15,189 nt of DNA from positions 1,962-17,150 of the forward strand of contig NZ_JACXJG010000032.1 in NCBI RefSeq assembly GCF_014904065.1, given 5' to 3'. Both the position numbers and the translations under genes were made by a program. The stretch is from Gulosibacter sediminis (lineage in GTDB: Bacteria; Actinomycetota; Actinomycetes; Actinomycetales; Microbacteriaceae). Below are positions 1 to 7,011 of this stretch, in pieces. Position 1 is the stretch's first letter, and each line of letters begins with the position of its first letter. Below the pieces are notes generated by a model, which had not been told where the DNA came from, ran no database searches, and worked only from the letters and a program-made list of their open reading frames with translations.

Positions 1-36
1 GCGCGCGTCGTCGATGCGGCTCATATTCGCGTCTGG

Positions 37-50
37 CAGGCTGGCAGCCA
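37..50 (+). promoter_or_regulatory. Possible -10 hexamer for a leaderless start at ATG 50
   Basis: CAGGCT at 37-42 lies 7 bases before ATG 50, and no Shine-Dalgarno sequence is seen. It nearly matches the TAGGCT placed 6 bases before the nitrilase gene at 13274. This favours ATG 50 over ATG 14. No convincing -35 is visible. Confidence 0.3.
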
Positions 51-863
51 TGAGCGGACACGACGCGTTCCCCAACCACATCTTCAACGCCTTCGGCCAA
101 GCGCCGCGCATGCTCGAGGAAAAGCTTGGGGGCGTCGTCATGGTCATCGAGAAGCGACCGGAGGGTGGACCGATCACGCTCATGACGGCTGGTGCCTCCA
201 ACCTGCCGACCGACTCCGGCGAGGCAGTAGAACTTGCCGTCGAAGTAGTCGAAGGTCAGCAGGGCGCGGGCTTCATCGCGTTGCGGATCGTCTGCGATGA
301 CATCGCAGAACCGGCGCGTGCCTCCCGTCGGCGCGCCGTGGCGCAATACCGAGCCATTCCTCACTGGTACCGCGATCACGTCGATCGTCGCAACCGGGTC
401 GCGCTGGGGTGCAGAGTTTGACGACGTGCGGGCCGAGGATGGCACGGTAGTCGGCCACGTGCGAACGCTGCGGATGCTCACCGACGCCGAGGCCGGCGTC
501 GTCGCGAGTGAGGGGTTCGACGCGCTGCGGGCGAAGGTCGGCTCAGTCGACGCACTTCTTGACGTCGAACGTGAAGAATCCGTTGAGCCGAGCGGCGTTG
601 CCGACAACGAGCCGGTCATGCTGTCGAAGCTTCACTACGAGCATCCGCCGCGCTGGGTGACGATCACCGATCGCGGGCTGCAGTCGGTCACCGGGTTCGA
701 ATCCGAGGCGTACATGGCCGATAGCGCGAACCACGAAATTTGGGCGGTCGCCTCGTTCGTCGATCGATTCCCCTTCGTCGAGGAGTTCCTGCGTCGGGGC
801 CGCGTCGGTGAAACGGCGCGCTTCGACAACGACTCGGGCGCCCACCAGATCGAGGCCGACTGA
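50..863 (+). pseudogene. Suppressor-of-fused (SUFU)-like domain protein, split by a frameshift
   Basis: Two overlapping plus-strand reading frames look like one gene. The first (from ATG 50, or from upstream of the window because its frame is open to the edge) encodes an N-terminal part with the segment GGPITLMTAGASNLP. The second frame, open from 249 to the stop at 861-863, continues with GAPWRNTEPFL, then SRWGAEFDDV and VRTLRMLTDAEA. The order and the 'LxMLTDAE' block resemble bacterial SUFU-domain proteins, often found as immunity-like or hypothetical proteins. Joining the frames near 300-312 needs removal of one base (or addition of two) and gives a product of about 270 aa. The C-terminal 85 residues (after about base 605) look like a separate small domain I cannot name. 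It converges with the membrane protein gene, 10 bases away. Frameshift or sequencing error cannot be separated here. The family call is from memory of conserved segments and is moderate. Confidence 0.55.
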
Positions 864-873
864 ACCGTTGCCG

Positions 874-1338
874 CTACGACGTGGCGCCGATGATGCCCGA
901 CACGAGCGCAAAGACGGCAAGCGCGGCGAAGATGAACGCCCAGAACTGCATGGGGATGAAGAACAGCGTGTGGACGTTCTTCACCCGCTGCGCCGCGCTG
1001 AGTTCGGCCTGCAGCAGTTGCGCGCTCATCTGCCGAGCTTCCTCGTACGAGCGGGGCTGCGGCTGGCCGGATCCGAGCGAGAACTGGCCCGACTCGACGA
1101 GCTCCGCGAGTTGGAGCTCCCGGTGTACGCGCCACTCTTCGACCTTGCGCAGCGGGCCGGTGATGTTCATCGCGCGCCCGGTAAACCAGGTCGCGACGGC
1201 CGCGAGGCTGAGGCCGATCGCCGCTGAGAAGGCAATTGGGCACTCGTCAAGGAATGTGCTGCCGAGCCCGGCAAACAGTACCATCGCGACCGCGCCATAG
1301 CCGAACGCCAGCACACCCCACCCACGCCAAATAATCAC
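874..1338 (-). CDS. Small three-helix membrane protein, function unknown
   Basis: Encodes about 154 aa. I chose GTG 1338 (protein begins (M)IIWRGWG) because this opening is common in actinobacterial small membrane proteins and a GGCGAG ribosome site lies about 8 bases upstream; the longer frame to ATG 1398 adds an arginine- and cysteine-rich extension without hydrophobic character. Hydrophobic segments are visible at about residues 8-27 (VLAFGYGAVAMVLFAGL), 36-54 (FSAAIGLSLAAVATWFTG) and 129-152 (FWAFIFAALAVFALVSGIIG). Between helices 2 and 3 is a soluble stretch of about 75 residues containing a charged, probably helical section (LRKVEEWRVHRELQLAELVES). It lies downstream of the GNAT-AAA gene on the same strand with an 84-base gap. 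No catalytic motif is visible and I cannot assign a function. Confidence 0.7.
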   Translation of the reverse strand: MIIWRGWGVLAFGYGAVAMVLFAGLGSTFLDECPIAFSAAIGLSLAAVATWFTGRAMNITGPLRKVEEWRVHRELQLAELVESGQFSLGSGQPQPRSYEEARQMSAQLLQAELSAAQRVKNVHTLFFIPMQFWAFIFAALAVFALVSGIIGATS

Positions 1339-1392
1339 GGCGACGATCTCGCCACAGCGCTGCCGCCGGGAGCATCCGACTGCAGTCGCACG

Positions 1393-1412
1393 ACCCACGT
1401 AAATCGGTGGGT
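1393..1412 (-). terminator. Short hairpin after the GNAT-AAA gene
   Basis: ACCCAC (1393-1398) and GTGGGT (1407-1412) form a 6-bp stem with an 8-base loop, starting 11 bases after the stop of the minus-strand GNAT-AAA gene. There is no T tract, so termination is only possible, not shown. Confidence 0.3.
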
Positions 1413-1422
1413 ATCACTCCCG

Positions 1423-2706
1423 CTAGAGCCTCGCGAGACTCGTGATGTCCTCTTCGAACTCGGCCGCGACCTCGGCCGACACGGTCGTGCGCGTCTGGCG
1501 GATCGCCGCCTCGAAGTCGGCCTGGCTGGGACCTCGCTCGAGGGCCTCGCCGCCCGCCGCGACCGCCCGCTCAAACGCGTTCTGGGCGGCGCTGCGTGAC
1601 GCGAACTCGATGTCGGCGGGGGAGAAGCCCTCGGTCGCCGAGACGAGCGCGGCGTAGTCAACCGCATCCTTCGACCGCTCGGGCATGAAGCCCCGCCAGA
1701 TCGCGGCCCGGGCCTCGGCGTCGGGCAGGCCGATCGGAATCACGTAGTCGAAGCGCCCATGCCGCAGGAAAGCCGGGTCGAGGGCGCGGATGAAGTTCGT
1801 CGCGCAGATGAGCAGGCGGCCGGGCTTCTCGCGGAAGTTCGGGATGATCTTGAGCAGCTCGTTCGTCACGCCCTGCATCGGCGACGGCGGCTCGCCGCCA
1901 CGACGCACGGCGATCTCTTCCACCTCGTCGATGAAGACGACCGCGTGGTCGAGCTCGTCGATCTTCTCGAAGGTCTCACGCAACTCTCCGGCGAGCCCCT
2001 TCGGCGACGCGGCCAGGCGCGAGGGAAACACCTCGACGAACGGCCACTCGAGCCGCGAGGCGATGCCCTTCGCAAACGTCGTCTTGCCGGTGCCCGGAGG
2101 CCCGAACAGCACGATCGCGCGCGGCGGCACGACGCCGAACTGTTCGGCGAGCTCTGGGTCGGAGAGCGGCAGCACGAGGCGGCGCTCGAGGGTCTGCTTT
2201 TCGTGCTGCATGCCGCCGATGTTGTCCCAGCGATTGCGGTCGAGCACGCGCCCGCCGAGATCGCGTAGCACGAGCACCTGCTCCTGCCGGATGGGGATCG
2301 CCCGCTCGAAATAGCGCAGGTGCCGCTTGTCGACGAAGCCAGCCCGCGTCAGCGAGCCGGCGTGCTCCTCGCCATCGGGCACGAGGATCGACATCTTCGA
2401 ACTGCCCTGCGAAGCCAGGCGGCGCTCGAGTGCGCCGAGCAGCGCGCCGCTGATGCCGCGCCGGCGCCAGGTCGGGGCGACCGCGATGAAGACCACCCAG
2501 GCCTGGTCGTGGGCGGCTCGCGCGACCGCGGCACCAACGAGTTCGTCACCCGAGGTGGCCACTACCGCGGTGTCTACCCGGGTCGACGCGAGCACCTCGT
2601 TCAGTGAGTAGACCGGCTCGACTCCGGATGCGGCATAGCCCTCCCAGAGGCGCAGAAAGCCGTCGAGATCGGTCGGTTGGAGATCGCGGATGCGCCAGTT
2701 CGTCAT
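1423..2706 (-). CDS. GNAT acetyltransferase-AAA ATPase fusion protein
   Basis: Encodes 427 aa from ATG 2706 (MTNWRIRDLQ), where typical GNAT homology begins; the open frame continues upstream to 2781 but that part is arginine-rich and not domain-like. Residues 1-140 form a GNAT N-acetyltransferase domain with the acetyl-CoA-binding motif VAPTWRRRGISGALL (76-90). Residues 155-427 form one AAA+ module of the Cdc48/p97/FtsH type: lead-in WDNIGGMQHEKQ (160-171), Walker A GPPGTGKT (202-209), Walker B VVFIDE (256-261), sensor-1 asparagine in ATN (302-304), and the second region of homology FLRHGRFD (313-320) with both arginines. A helical lid follows (GFSPADIEFASRSAAQNAF). The ATPase residues look intact, so ATP-driven remodelling of a protein target is likely. 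The acetyl acceptor is unknown, and the third position of the RxxGxG/A pattern is serine (RRRGIS). No operon partner is evident except the downstream membrane protein. Confidence 0.85.
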   Translation of the reverse strand: MTNWRIRDLQPTDLDGFLRLWEGYAASGVEPVYSLNEVLASTRVDTAVVATSGDELVGAAVARAAHDQAWVVFIAVAPTWRRRGISGALLGALERRLASQGSSKMSILVPDGEEHAGSLTRAGFVDKRHLRYFERAIPIRQEQVLVLRDLGGRVLDRNRWDNIGGMQHEKQTLERRLVLPLSDPELAEQFGVVPPRAIVLFGPPGTGKTTFAKGIASRLEWPFVEVFPSRLAASPKGLAGELRETFEKIDELDHAVVFIDEVEEIAVRRGGEPPSPMQGVTNELLKIIPNFREKPGRLLICATNFIRALDPAFLRHGRFDYVIPIGLPDAEARAAIWRGFMPERSKDAVDYAALVSATEGFSPADIEFASRSAAQNAFERAVAAGGEALERGPSQADFEAAIRQTRTTVSAEVAAEFEEDITSLARL

Positions 2707-2879
2707 GGTCTGCCTACTTCGGTGGAGGGACGCTCGTTGGCAACAGCGTACTGAACTCAGCCCGCGCCCCGCGCTGGCCAATACTGAATCGGGTTCACGA
2801 ACTCAGGAAAACATGCAGGCGGACGTGTCAGCATCCCTGTGCCACAAGCGTGGCGCCAAACCGAAGATATGGAGTGATC

Positions 2880-3023
2880 ATGGGCTTTCTCGATGACGCG
2901 AAGGAAAACGTCGGCAACTTCGTGAACGACGCGAAGGACAAGGTTGGGGACTTCGTCGAGGACATCAAGGACGGCAAGCTTGGCAACGAGGGCGACAAGA
3001 ACGACGAGCAGCCCTCGGCCTAA
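2880..3023 (+). CDS. 47-residue hydrophilic stress-type microprotein
   Basis: A short gene starting at ATG 2880 with GGAG at 2871-2874, 5 bases before the start. The protein (MGFLDDAKENVGNFVNDAKD...) is highly charged and has heptad-like repeats of DDAKENVGNFV, NDAKDKVGDFV and EDIKDGKLG, predicting an amphipathic helix followed by an acidic, disordered tail ending EQPSA. It has no cysteine or tryptophan. The opening MGF-DDA is shared with the CsbD-family protein encoded 103 bases downstream, suggesting related function or common ancestry. Such small hydrophilic helical proteins are usually stress-induced in actinobacteria. The longer open frame that begins at 2604 overlaps the promoter region of the GNAT-AAA gene and is not used here. 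Confidence 0.75.
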   Translation: MGFLDDAKENVGNFVNDAKDKVGDFVEDIKDGKLGNEGDKNDEQPSA

Positions 3024-3126
3024 CTCGCCGGGCACTCGCCACCATTGGAGGCTCTGCCCAGACTGGCCTGTAAGGGTAGGTGGAGTTCCGCCGCACCAGT
3101 GGTGGTAATCACCGAAGGAGGATTGT

Positions 3127-3324
3127 ATGGGATTCGCTGATGACGCCCGCAACAAGGGTGAAGAGCTTGTTGGCAAAGGCAAGGAAGGCGTCGGTGCCGC
3201 GACCGACAACAAGGACCTCGAGAACGAGGGCAAAGCCGACCAGGCCTCGGCCAACATCAAGCAGGGCCTCGAGAATGTCAAGGACGGCATCTCGGACGGC
3301 ATCGACAAGCTTCGCGGCAAGTAA
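3127..3324 (+). CDS. CsbD family general-stress protein
   Basis: Encodes 65 aa, the typical CsbD length (about 60-70). The sequence MGFADDARNKGEELVGKGKE followed by GVGAATDNKDLENEGKADQ matches the CsbD pattern of a charged helix with GK-E-xG-ATD-K and ExEGKxDQ. A strong GGAGGA ribosome site (3117-3122) lies 4 bases before ATG 3127. CsbD proteins are cytoplasmic, small and induced by sigma-B-type stress responses; their molecular role is not known. The gene is followed by a strong hairpin. It probably forms a two-gene stress cluster with the 47-residue gene just upstream. Confidence 0.88.
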   Translation: MGFADDARNKGEELVGKGKEGVGAATDNKDLENEGKADQASANIKQGLENVKDGISDGIDKLRGK

Positions 3325-3335
3325 ATCGTCCGCAG

Positions 3336-3371
3336 CAGTGGCGGGGTGATCATTTGATCGCCCCGCCACTG
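3336..3371. terminator. 17-bp stem hairpin after csbD-like gene
   Basis: Arms 3336-3352 and 3355-3371 pair over 17 positions with a single G-T/A-C-type mismatch and a 2-base TT centre (CAGTGGCGGGGTGATCA versus TGATCGCCCCGCCACTG). It starts 11 bases after the CsbD-type stop codon. No long T tract follows, which is usual for GC-rich actinobacterial terminators. Confidence 0.75.
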
Positions 3372-3421
3372 TCGCTGTTCACCCGTAATCTGAATTCGTA
3401 GGCACGCGCAAAGGAGCACTC

Positions 3422-4519
3422 ATGCAGCAAGTACAGGGCGTCATCGCCCGGGCGAAGGACGCGCCCGTAGAACTCGTCACCATCAATGTTCCCGACCCTG
3501 GCCCTGGCGAGGCGGTTGTGCGGGTGCAAGCCTGCGGCGTGTGCCACACCGATCTCCACTATGTGCGCGGCGGTATTGGCGACGACTACCCGTACCTCCT
3601 CGGTCACGAAGCAGCGGGCATCGTCGAGGCGGTTGGCGACGGTGTCACGAACGTGGCGCCCGGCGACTATGTCGTGCTCAATTGGCGCGCAGTGTGCGGC
3701 GAGTGCCGCGCTTGTAAACGCGGTCAGCCGTGGTACTGCTTCAACACCGCCAATGCGACGCAGAAGATGACGCTCGAGGACGGTACGGAGGTCTCGCCGG
3801 CGCTCGGTATCGGCGCGTTTATTGAGAAGACCCTCGTTGCTGCGGGCCAGTGCACCAAGGTCGACCCGGCGGCACGCCCGGCGGCCGCGGGCCTCCTCGG
3901 CTGCGGCATCATGGCGGGCATCGGCGCGGCCATCAACACCGGCGCTGTGCAGCGCGGCGAATCCGTCGCCGTTATCGGCTGCGGCGGCGTTGGCGTCGCG
4001 GCGATTGTCGGCGCCAAGCTCGCGGGCGCGACGAAGATCATCGCGGTCGACGTCGATGACCGCAAGCTCGAGAAGGCGAAGGAACTCGGCGCGACTCACA
4101 CCGTCAACTCGCGCAAGGTGGATGCGGTTGAAGCCATCCGCGCCGCAACCGACACCTTCGGCGCGGATGTGGTGATCGAGGCCGTCGGACGGCCCGAGAC
4201 GTACGAGCAGGCGTTCTACGCTCGTGACCTCGCCGGCCGCGTCGTGCTCGTGGGCGTGCCGAACCCCGAGATGGAGCTCAAGCTGCCGCTCGCCGAGGTA
4301 TTCGGCCGCGGTGGCGCGCTGAAGTCGAGCTGGTACGGCGACTGTCTGCCCGAGCGCGACTTCCCGATGCTCACCGACCTCTACCTGCAGGACCGCCTGC
4401 CACTCGACGCGTTCGTGTCGGAGGAGATCGGTATCAACGACATCGACGCGGCATTCGAAAAGATGCACCGCGGCGAAGTGCTGCGCAGCGTCGTCATTCT
4501 CGAGGAGGCACAGCAGTGA
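3422..4519 (+). CDS. mscR: S-(hydroxymethyl)mycothiol dehydrogenase (mycothiol-dependent formaldehyde dehydrogenase)
   Basis: Encodes 365 aa, close to the roughly 361 aa of the mycobacterial enzyme. It is a zinc-dependent medium-chain alcohol dehydrogenase. Catalytic zinc ligands are C41 ([10 protein letters not shown]), H62 with E63 (LLGHEAAG) and C161 (LLGCGIMAG); structural zinc ligands are C92, C95, C98 and C106 ([10 protein letters not shown]...C). The NAD-binding Rossmann motif is GCGGVG (186-191) with D210 at the end of strand 2, favouring NAD over NADP. The segments [20 protein letters not shown] and NTANATQKM are characteristic of the mycothiol subgroup. The enzyme oxidises the spontaneous formaldehyde-mycothiol adduct to S-formylmycothiol and also acts on S-nitrosomycothiol. 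AAGGAG at 3411-3416 precedes ATG 3422 by 5 bases. Its stop overlaps the start of the metallo-beta-lactamase-fold gene (GTGA), a pairing also seen in mycobacteria. Confidence 0.92.
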   Translation: MQQVQGVIARAKDAPVELVTINVPDPGPGEAVVRVQACGVCHTDLHYVRGGIGDDYPYLLGHEAAGIVEAVGDGVTNVAPGDYVVLNWRAVCGECRACKRGQPWYCFNTANATQKMTLEDGTEVSPALGIGAFIEKTLVAAGQCTKVDPAARPAAAGLLGCGIMAGIGAAINTGAVQRGESVAVIGCGGVGVAAIVGAKLAGATKIIAVDVDDRKLEKAKELGATHTVNSRKVDAVEAIRAATDTFGADVVIEAVGRPETYEQAFYARDLAGRVVLVGVPNPEMELKLPLAEVFGRGGALKSSWYGDCLPERDFPMLTDLYLQDRLPLDAFVSEEIGINDIDAAFEKMHRGEVLRSVVILEEAQQ

Positions 4520-5127
4520 CCGCACGCATCGATCACGGAGTCATCACCGGCACCTTCTCGCTCGACGGCGAGACTTTTGACGTCGACAACAACGTCTGGG
4601 TGCTCGGCGACGACTCCGAGTGCCTTGTCATTGACGCACCCCACGACGTTGACGAGATTCTCAAGGTCGTCGGCGATCGCAAGGTGCAGGCCATTGTCTG
4701 CACGCATGCCCACGACGATCACGTGCGGGTCGCTCCCGAACTCGCGGAGCGTACGGGCGCGCGCATCCTGCTGAACCCCGACGACCTGCAGCTCTGGGGC
4801 CTGACGCACCCCGAGCGCCGTCCCGACGGTGAGATCCACGACGGCGACACGCTCGAGATCGCGGGCAGCGTCGTTCGTGTGCTGGCGACCCCCGGCCACG
4901 CGCCTGGCGCGGTGTGTCTCGCGGTGCCCGAACTCGGCGTCGTCTTCAGCGGCGACACGCTGTTCCAGGGCGGCCCGGGCGCCACCGGCCGCAGCTTCAG
5001 CGACCGCGGCACGCTCGAGCAGTCGATTCGCGAGAAGCTCTTCCCGCTCGGCGACGAGGTCGTCGTCAAGACCGGGCACGGTGACGACACCACCATCGGT
5101 GCGGAGCGCGCACGCGACTGGGTCTAG
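4516..5127 (+). CDS. Metallo-beta-lactamase-fold hydrolase coupled to mscR
   Basis: Encodes 203 aa starting at GTG 4516, which overlaps the TGA of mscR; GAGGAGG at 4502-4508 is its ribosome site. The metal-binding pattern is complete: H64-A-H66-D67-D68-H69, H128 in the TPGHAPG block, D147 in FSGDTLF and H188 in KTGHGDD. This is the glyoxalase-II-like part of the superfamily. Its fixed position behind the formaldehyde-mycothiol dehydrogenase suggests that it hydrolyses S-formylmycothiol to formate and mycothiol, or a related mycothiol thioester, completing formaldehyde detoxification. That role is inferred from context and fold. Translation is likely coupled to mscR. Confidence 0.88.
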   Translation: MTARIDHGVITGTFSLDGETFDVDNNVWVLGDDSECLVIDAPHDVDEILKVVGDRKVQAIVCTHAHDDHVRVAPELAERTGARILLNPDDLQLWGLTHPERRPDGEIHDGDTLEIAGSVVRVLATPGHAPGAVCLAVPELGVVFSGDTLFQGGPGATGRSFSDRGTLEQSIREKLFPLGDEVVVKTGHGDDTTIGAERARDWV

Positions 5128-5152
5128 CGAACCGGTGGCGACGGAAACGTCG

Positions 5153-5187
5153 GCGGGCCTGGCGATCGAATCGATCGCCAGGCCCGC
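5153..5187. terminator. Perfect 16-bp hairpin between convergent genes
   Basis: Arms GCGGGCCTGGCGATCG (5153-5168) and its exact complement (5172-5187) enclose a 3-base loop. It lies between the stops of the metallo-hydrolase (5127, plus) and the thiamine-diphosphate enzyme (5200, minus), so it probably terminates both transcripts. Confidence 0.85.
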
Positions 5188-5199
5188 TTGCATTGGTGG

Positions 5200-6900
5200 C
5201 TAGAACGCTTTCTGACGCTGGTCGACGATGAGGTGAATCAGTGCGAAGGTCTCACCGCGCTGCACGGTCTCGAGTGCGCGCTCGACCGCGGCCGGCACAT
5301 CGGCGTCGGTCTCGACGCGGATGCCCACGCCGCCGAACGACTCGGCGAACTTCGCAAAGTCGGGGTTCTTGAGCTGGGTGCCCGAGACGCGACCCGGGTA
5401 GTGGGCCTCCTGGTGCGTGCGGATCGTGCCGTACTCGCCGTTATCCATGACGATGACGAGTGGCGTCGCGCCGTACTGCGCGGCGGTGGCAAGCTCTTGG
5501 CCGTTCATGAGGAACTCGCCGTCACCGGCGATCGTCACGACGACGCGACCCGGGAAGTTCAGGGCGGCGCTGACTGCCGAGGGCACCGAGTAGCCCATCG
5601 AACCGTTGCGGGCCGAGATCATCGAGGCGTAGCCGCGCGTGGGGAAGTAGCGGTGCGCCCAGTTGGTGTGCTCGCCCGCGCCAAAGGTGACCATGGCATC
5701 CTCGGGCAGACGCTCGACGAGGTTGCCCATGAGTGTCTCCATGGTCGCCTTGCCGTCGTTCGGCGTCGAGCTCGGTGCGGCCGACCAGGTCTGTTGCTTC
5801 GCGCGCAGGCGCTGCGTCCACTCACGCCACGAGGCCTTTTCGGGCAGGTCCATGCGTACGAGGTCGCGCACGAAGCTGTGCGGCTTGGCGACGATCTGGT
5901 GCGAGATCGGTCCGCTGCGACCCCGCAGCGAGGGGTCAATCGTGACGATGAAGTTGCGCTGGTTCCAGTTCTGGCGCGAGGTAAACCCGCTTGTGATGAC
6001 GTCGCCGGGAGCCGTGCCGACGAACACAATGAGGTCGGTCTCGTCGAGCAGGTCAGCCGAGAAGTTCGGCCGACCGTAGCCCAGGGGGCCGACGTAGGAG
6101 GGCGAGTCGAAGGGCACCGTGCCCTCGGTACGCCACTCGGCGGCGGCGGGCAGCGAGTGCTCCTCGAGCCACTTCGTGAGGGCCTCGGTCGACTGAACGC
6201 TCCAGTCGTTGCCACCCGTGACGAACAGCGGTTTCTCGGACTCGAGCAGCGCCGTGCGTAGCGACTTCCAGTCATCGACGGTCATGCCGCCGAGGGCCAC
6301 GGGGATGGTCGGGTGAATCGGGGTGTCGATGAGCTCGGTGATGACGTCCTCGGGGAGACCGACGACGACGGGGCCCGGGCGACCCGACGAGGCCGAGAAC
6401 ATCGCCTCGGCGACAACCTCGCTCGCGCGGGCCGGATGGTCGAGCACCATGACGCGCTTCGCGCCCGAGGCGAACCAGCGCTTCGGGTCGAACTCCTGGA
6501 AGGCCTCCTTCTCGCGGTGCTCGAAGGGGATGAGGCCGACGAAGAGGACCATGGCCGTCGAGTCCTGCCACGCGGTGTGGAGCCCAACGTGGGCGTTCGC
6601 CGCGCCGGGTCCGCGCGTGACCATGGCGACGCCGGGCAAGTCGCCGAGCTTGCCGTCGGCCTCGGCCATGTAGGCCGCGCCGCCCTCGTGACGGCAGACG
6701 ATCGTGTCGATCGACGAACCGTGCAGGCCGTCGAGCACGTCGAGGTAGCTTTCACCCGGCACCACGTACACGCGCTTCACACCGTGCGCCTCGAGCGACT
6801 CGACGATTTGATGACCGGCCGATTTGCGCTCGACGAGCTGGTTCATCTGTGCGGTGACGACGTCAATCGTCGGAATCGCGCCAGTGGCGGGGGTTTCCAT
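5200..6900 (-). CDS. Thiamine-diphosphate-dependent enzyme, acetolactate-synthase-like, substrate unknown
   Basis: Encodes 566 aa from ATG 6900, with AAGGAG 8 bases upstream. The three-domain layout of the acetohydroxyacid synthase/decarboxylase superfamily is visible: an N-terminal PYR domain with the cofactor-activating E72 (VCRHEGGAAYMAEADG) and the TRGPGAANAHVGLHTA block, a central domain (about 200-340), and a C-terminal PP domain with the ThDP/magnesium motif G459-D460-G461 to N487 (GDGEFLMNG...MDNGEYGT). The RFDDR segment typical of biosynthetic acetolactate synthase is absent; the corresponding area reads FTSRQNWNQRNFIVTIDPSL. It is therefore probably a paralogue with another 2-keto acid or acyl-CoA substrate. 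No small subunit gene or ilv gene lies nearby. The marR gene is 111 bases upstream on the same strand and may control it. An 18-residue N-terminal extension precedes the alternative M19. Confidence 0.88.
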   Translation of the reverse strand: METPATGAIPTIDVVTAQMNQLVERKSAGHQIVESLEAHGVKRVYVVPGESYLDVLDGLHGSSIDTIVCRHEGGAAYMAEADGKLGDLPGVAMVTRGPGAANAHVGLHTAWQDSTAMVLFVGLIPFEHREKEAFQEFDPKRWFASGAKRVMVLDHPARASEVVAEAMFSASSGRPGPVVVGLPEDVITELIDTPIHPTIPVALGGMTVDDWKSLRTALLESEKPLFVTGGNDWSVQSTEALTKWLEEHSLPAAAEWRTEGTVPFDSPSYVGPLGYGRPNFSADLLDETDLIVFVGTAPGDVITSGFTSRQNWNQRNFIVTIDPSLRGRSGPISHQIVAKPHSFVRDLVRMDLPEKASWREWTQRLRAKQQTWSAAPSSTPNDGKATMETLMGNLVERLPEDAMVTFGAGEHTNWAHRYFPTRGYASMISARNGSMGYSVPSAVSAALNFPGRVVVTIAGDGEFLMNGQELATAAQYGATPLVIVMDNGEYGTIRTHQEAHYPGRVSGTQLKNPDFAKFAESFGGVGIRVETDADVPAAVERALETVQRGETFALIHLIVDQRQKAF

Positions 6901-6945
6901 GTAGCAAGCTCCTTTGCAGGTGGGATCAACCCAGAGTGGTCCTTC

Positions 6946-6990
6946 GGAATTCTGACAAAATTCCCGTTCAAGTTTTTTGAACGACGTTCA
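6946..6990 (-). promoter_or_regulatory. Inverted half-site cluster upstream of the ThDP enzyme gene
   Basis: An AT-richer island holds GGAATT-7-AATTCC (6946-6964), CGTTCAA-5-TTGAACG (6965-6983) and the 13-base palindrome TGAACG-A-CGTTCA (6978-6990). GTTCA-type half-sites thus occur at 6966, 6978 (inverted) and 6986. On the minus strand a CAGAAT hexamer (6954-6949), identical to the putative marR -10, lies about 50 bases before the ATG. This looks like a promoter with an operator over its -35 region. No clear -35 is seen. Confidence 0.45.
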
Positions 6991-7011
6991 CCAACCCGCC
7001 GGGGGAGTGCG

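Noticed and set aside
2604-2879. N-terminal extension of the 47-residue protein back to 2604
   Set aside because: It would run antisense through the start of the GNAT-AAA gene; the GGAG site and protein-like composition begin only at 2880.
3074-3079. Sigma-B-like -10 (GGGTAG) before the CsbD-family gene
   Set aside because: No GTTT-type -35 at the proper spacing was found, so I do not assert a sigma-B promoter.
3350-4525. Long minus-strand open frame opposite mscR
   Set aside because: It is the antisense shadow of a GC-rich gene with complete zinc and NAD motifs; its translation is Arg/Ala/Val/His-rich with no recognisable domain.
5188-6261. Long plus-strand open frame opposite the ThDP enzyme gene
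   Set aside because: Antisense shadow; the minus strand carries the conserved ThDP motifs.
6979-6989. LexA-type SOS box (GAAC-GAC-GTTC)
   Set aside because: The actinobacterial LexA site has a 4-base centre (GAAC-N4-GTTC); here it is 3 bases and the neighbouring gene is not a DNA-repair gene.
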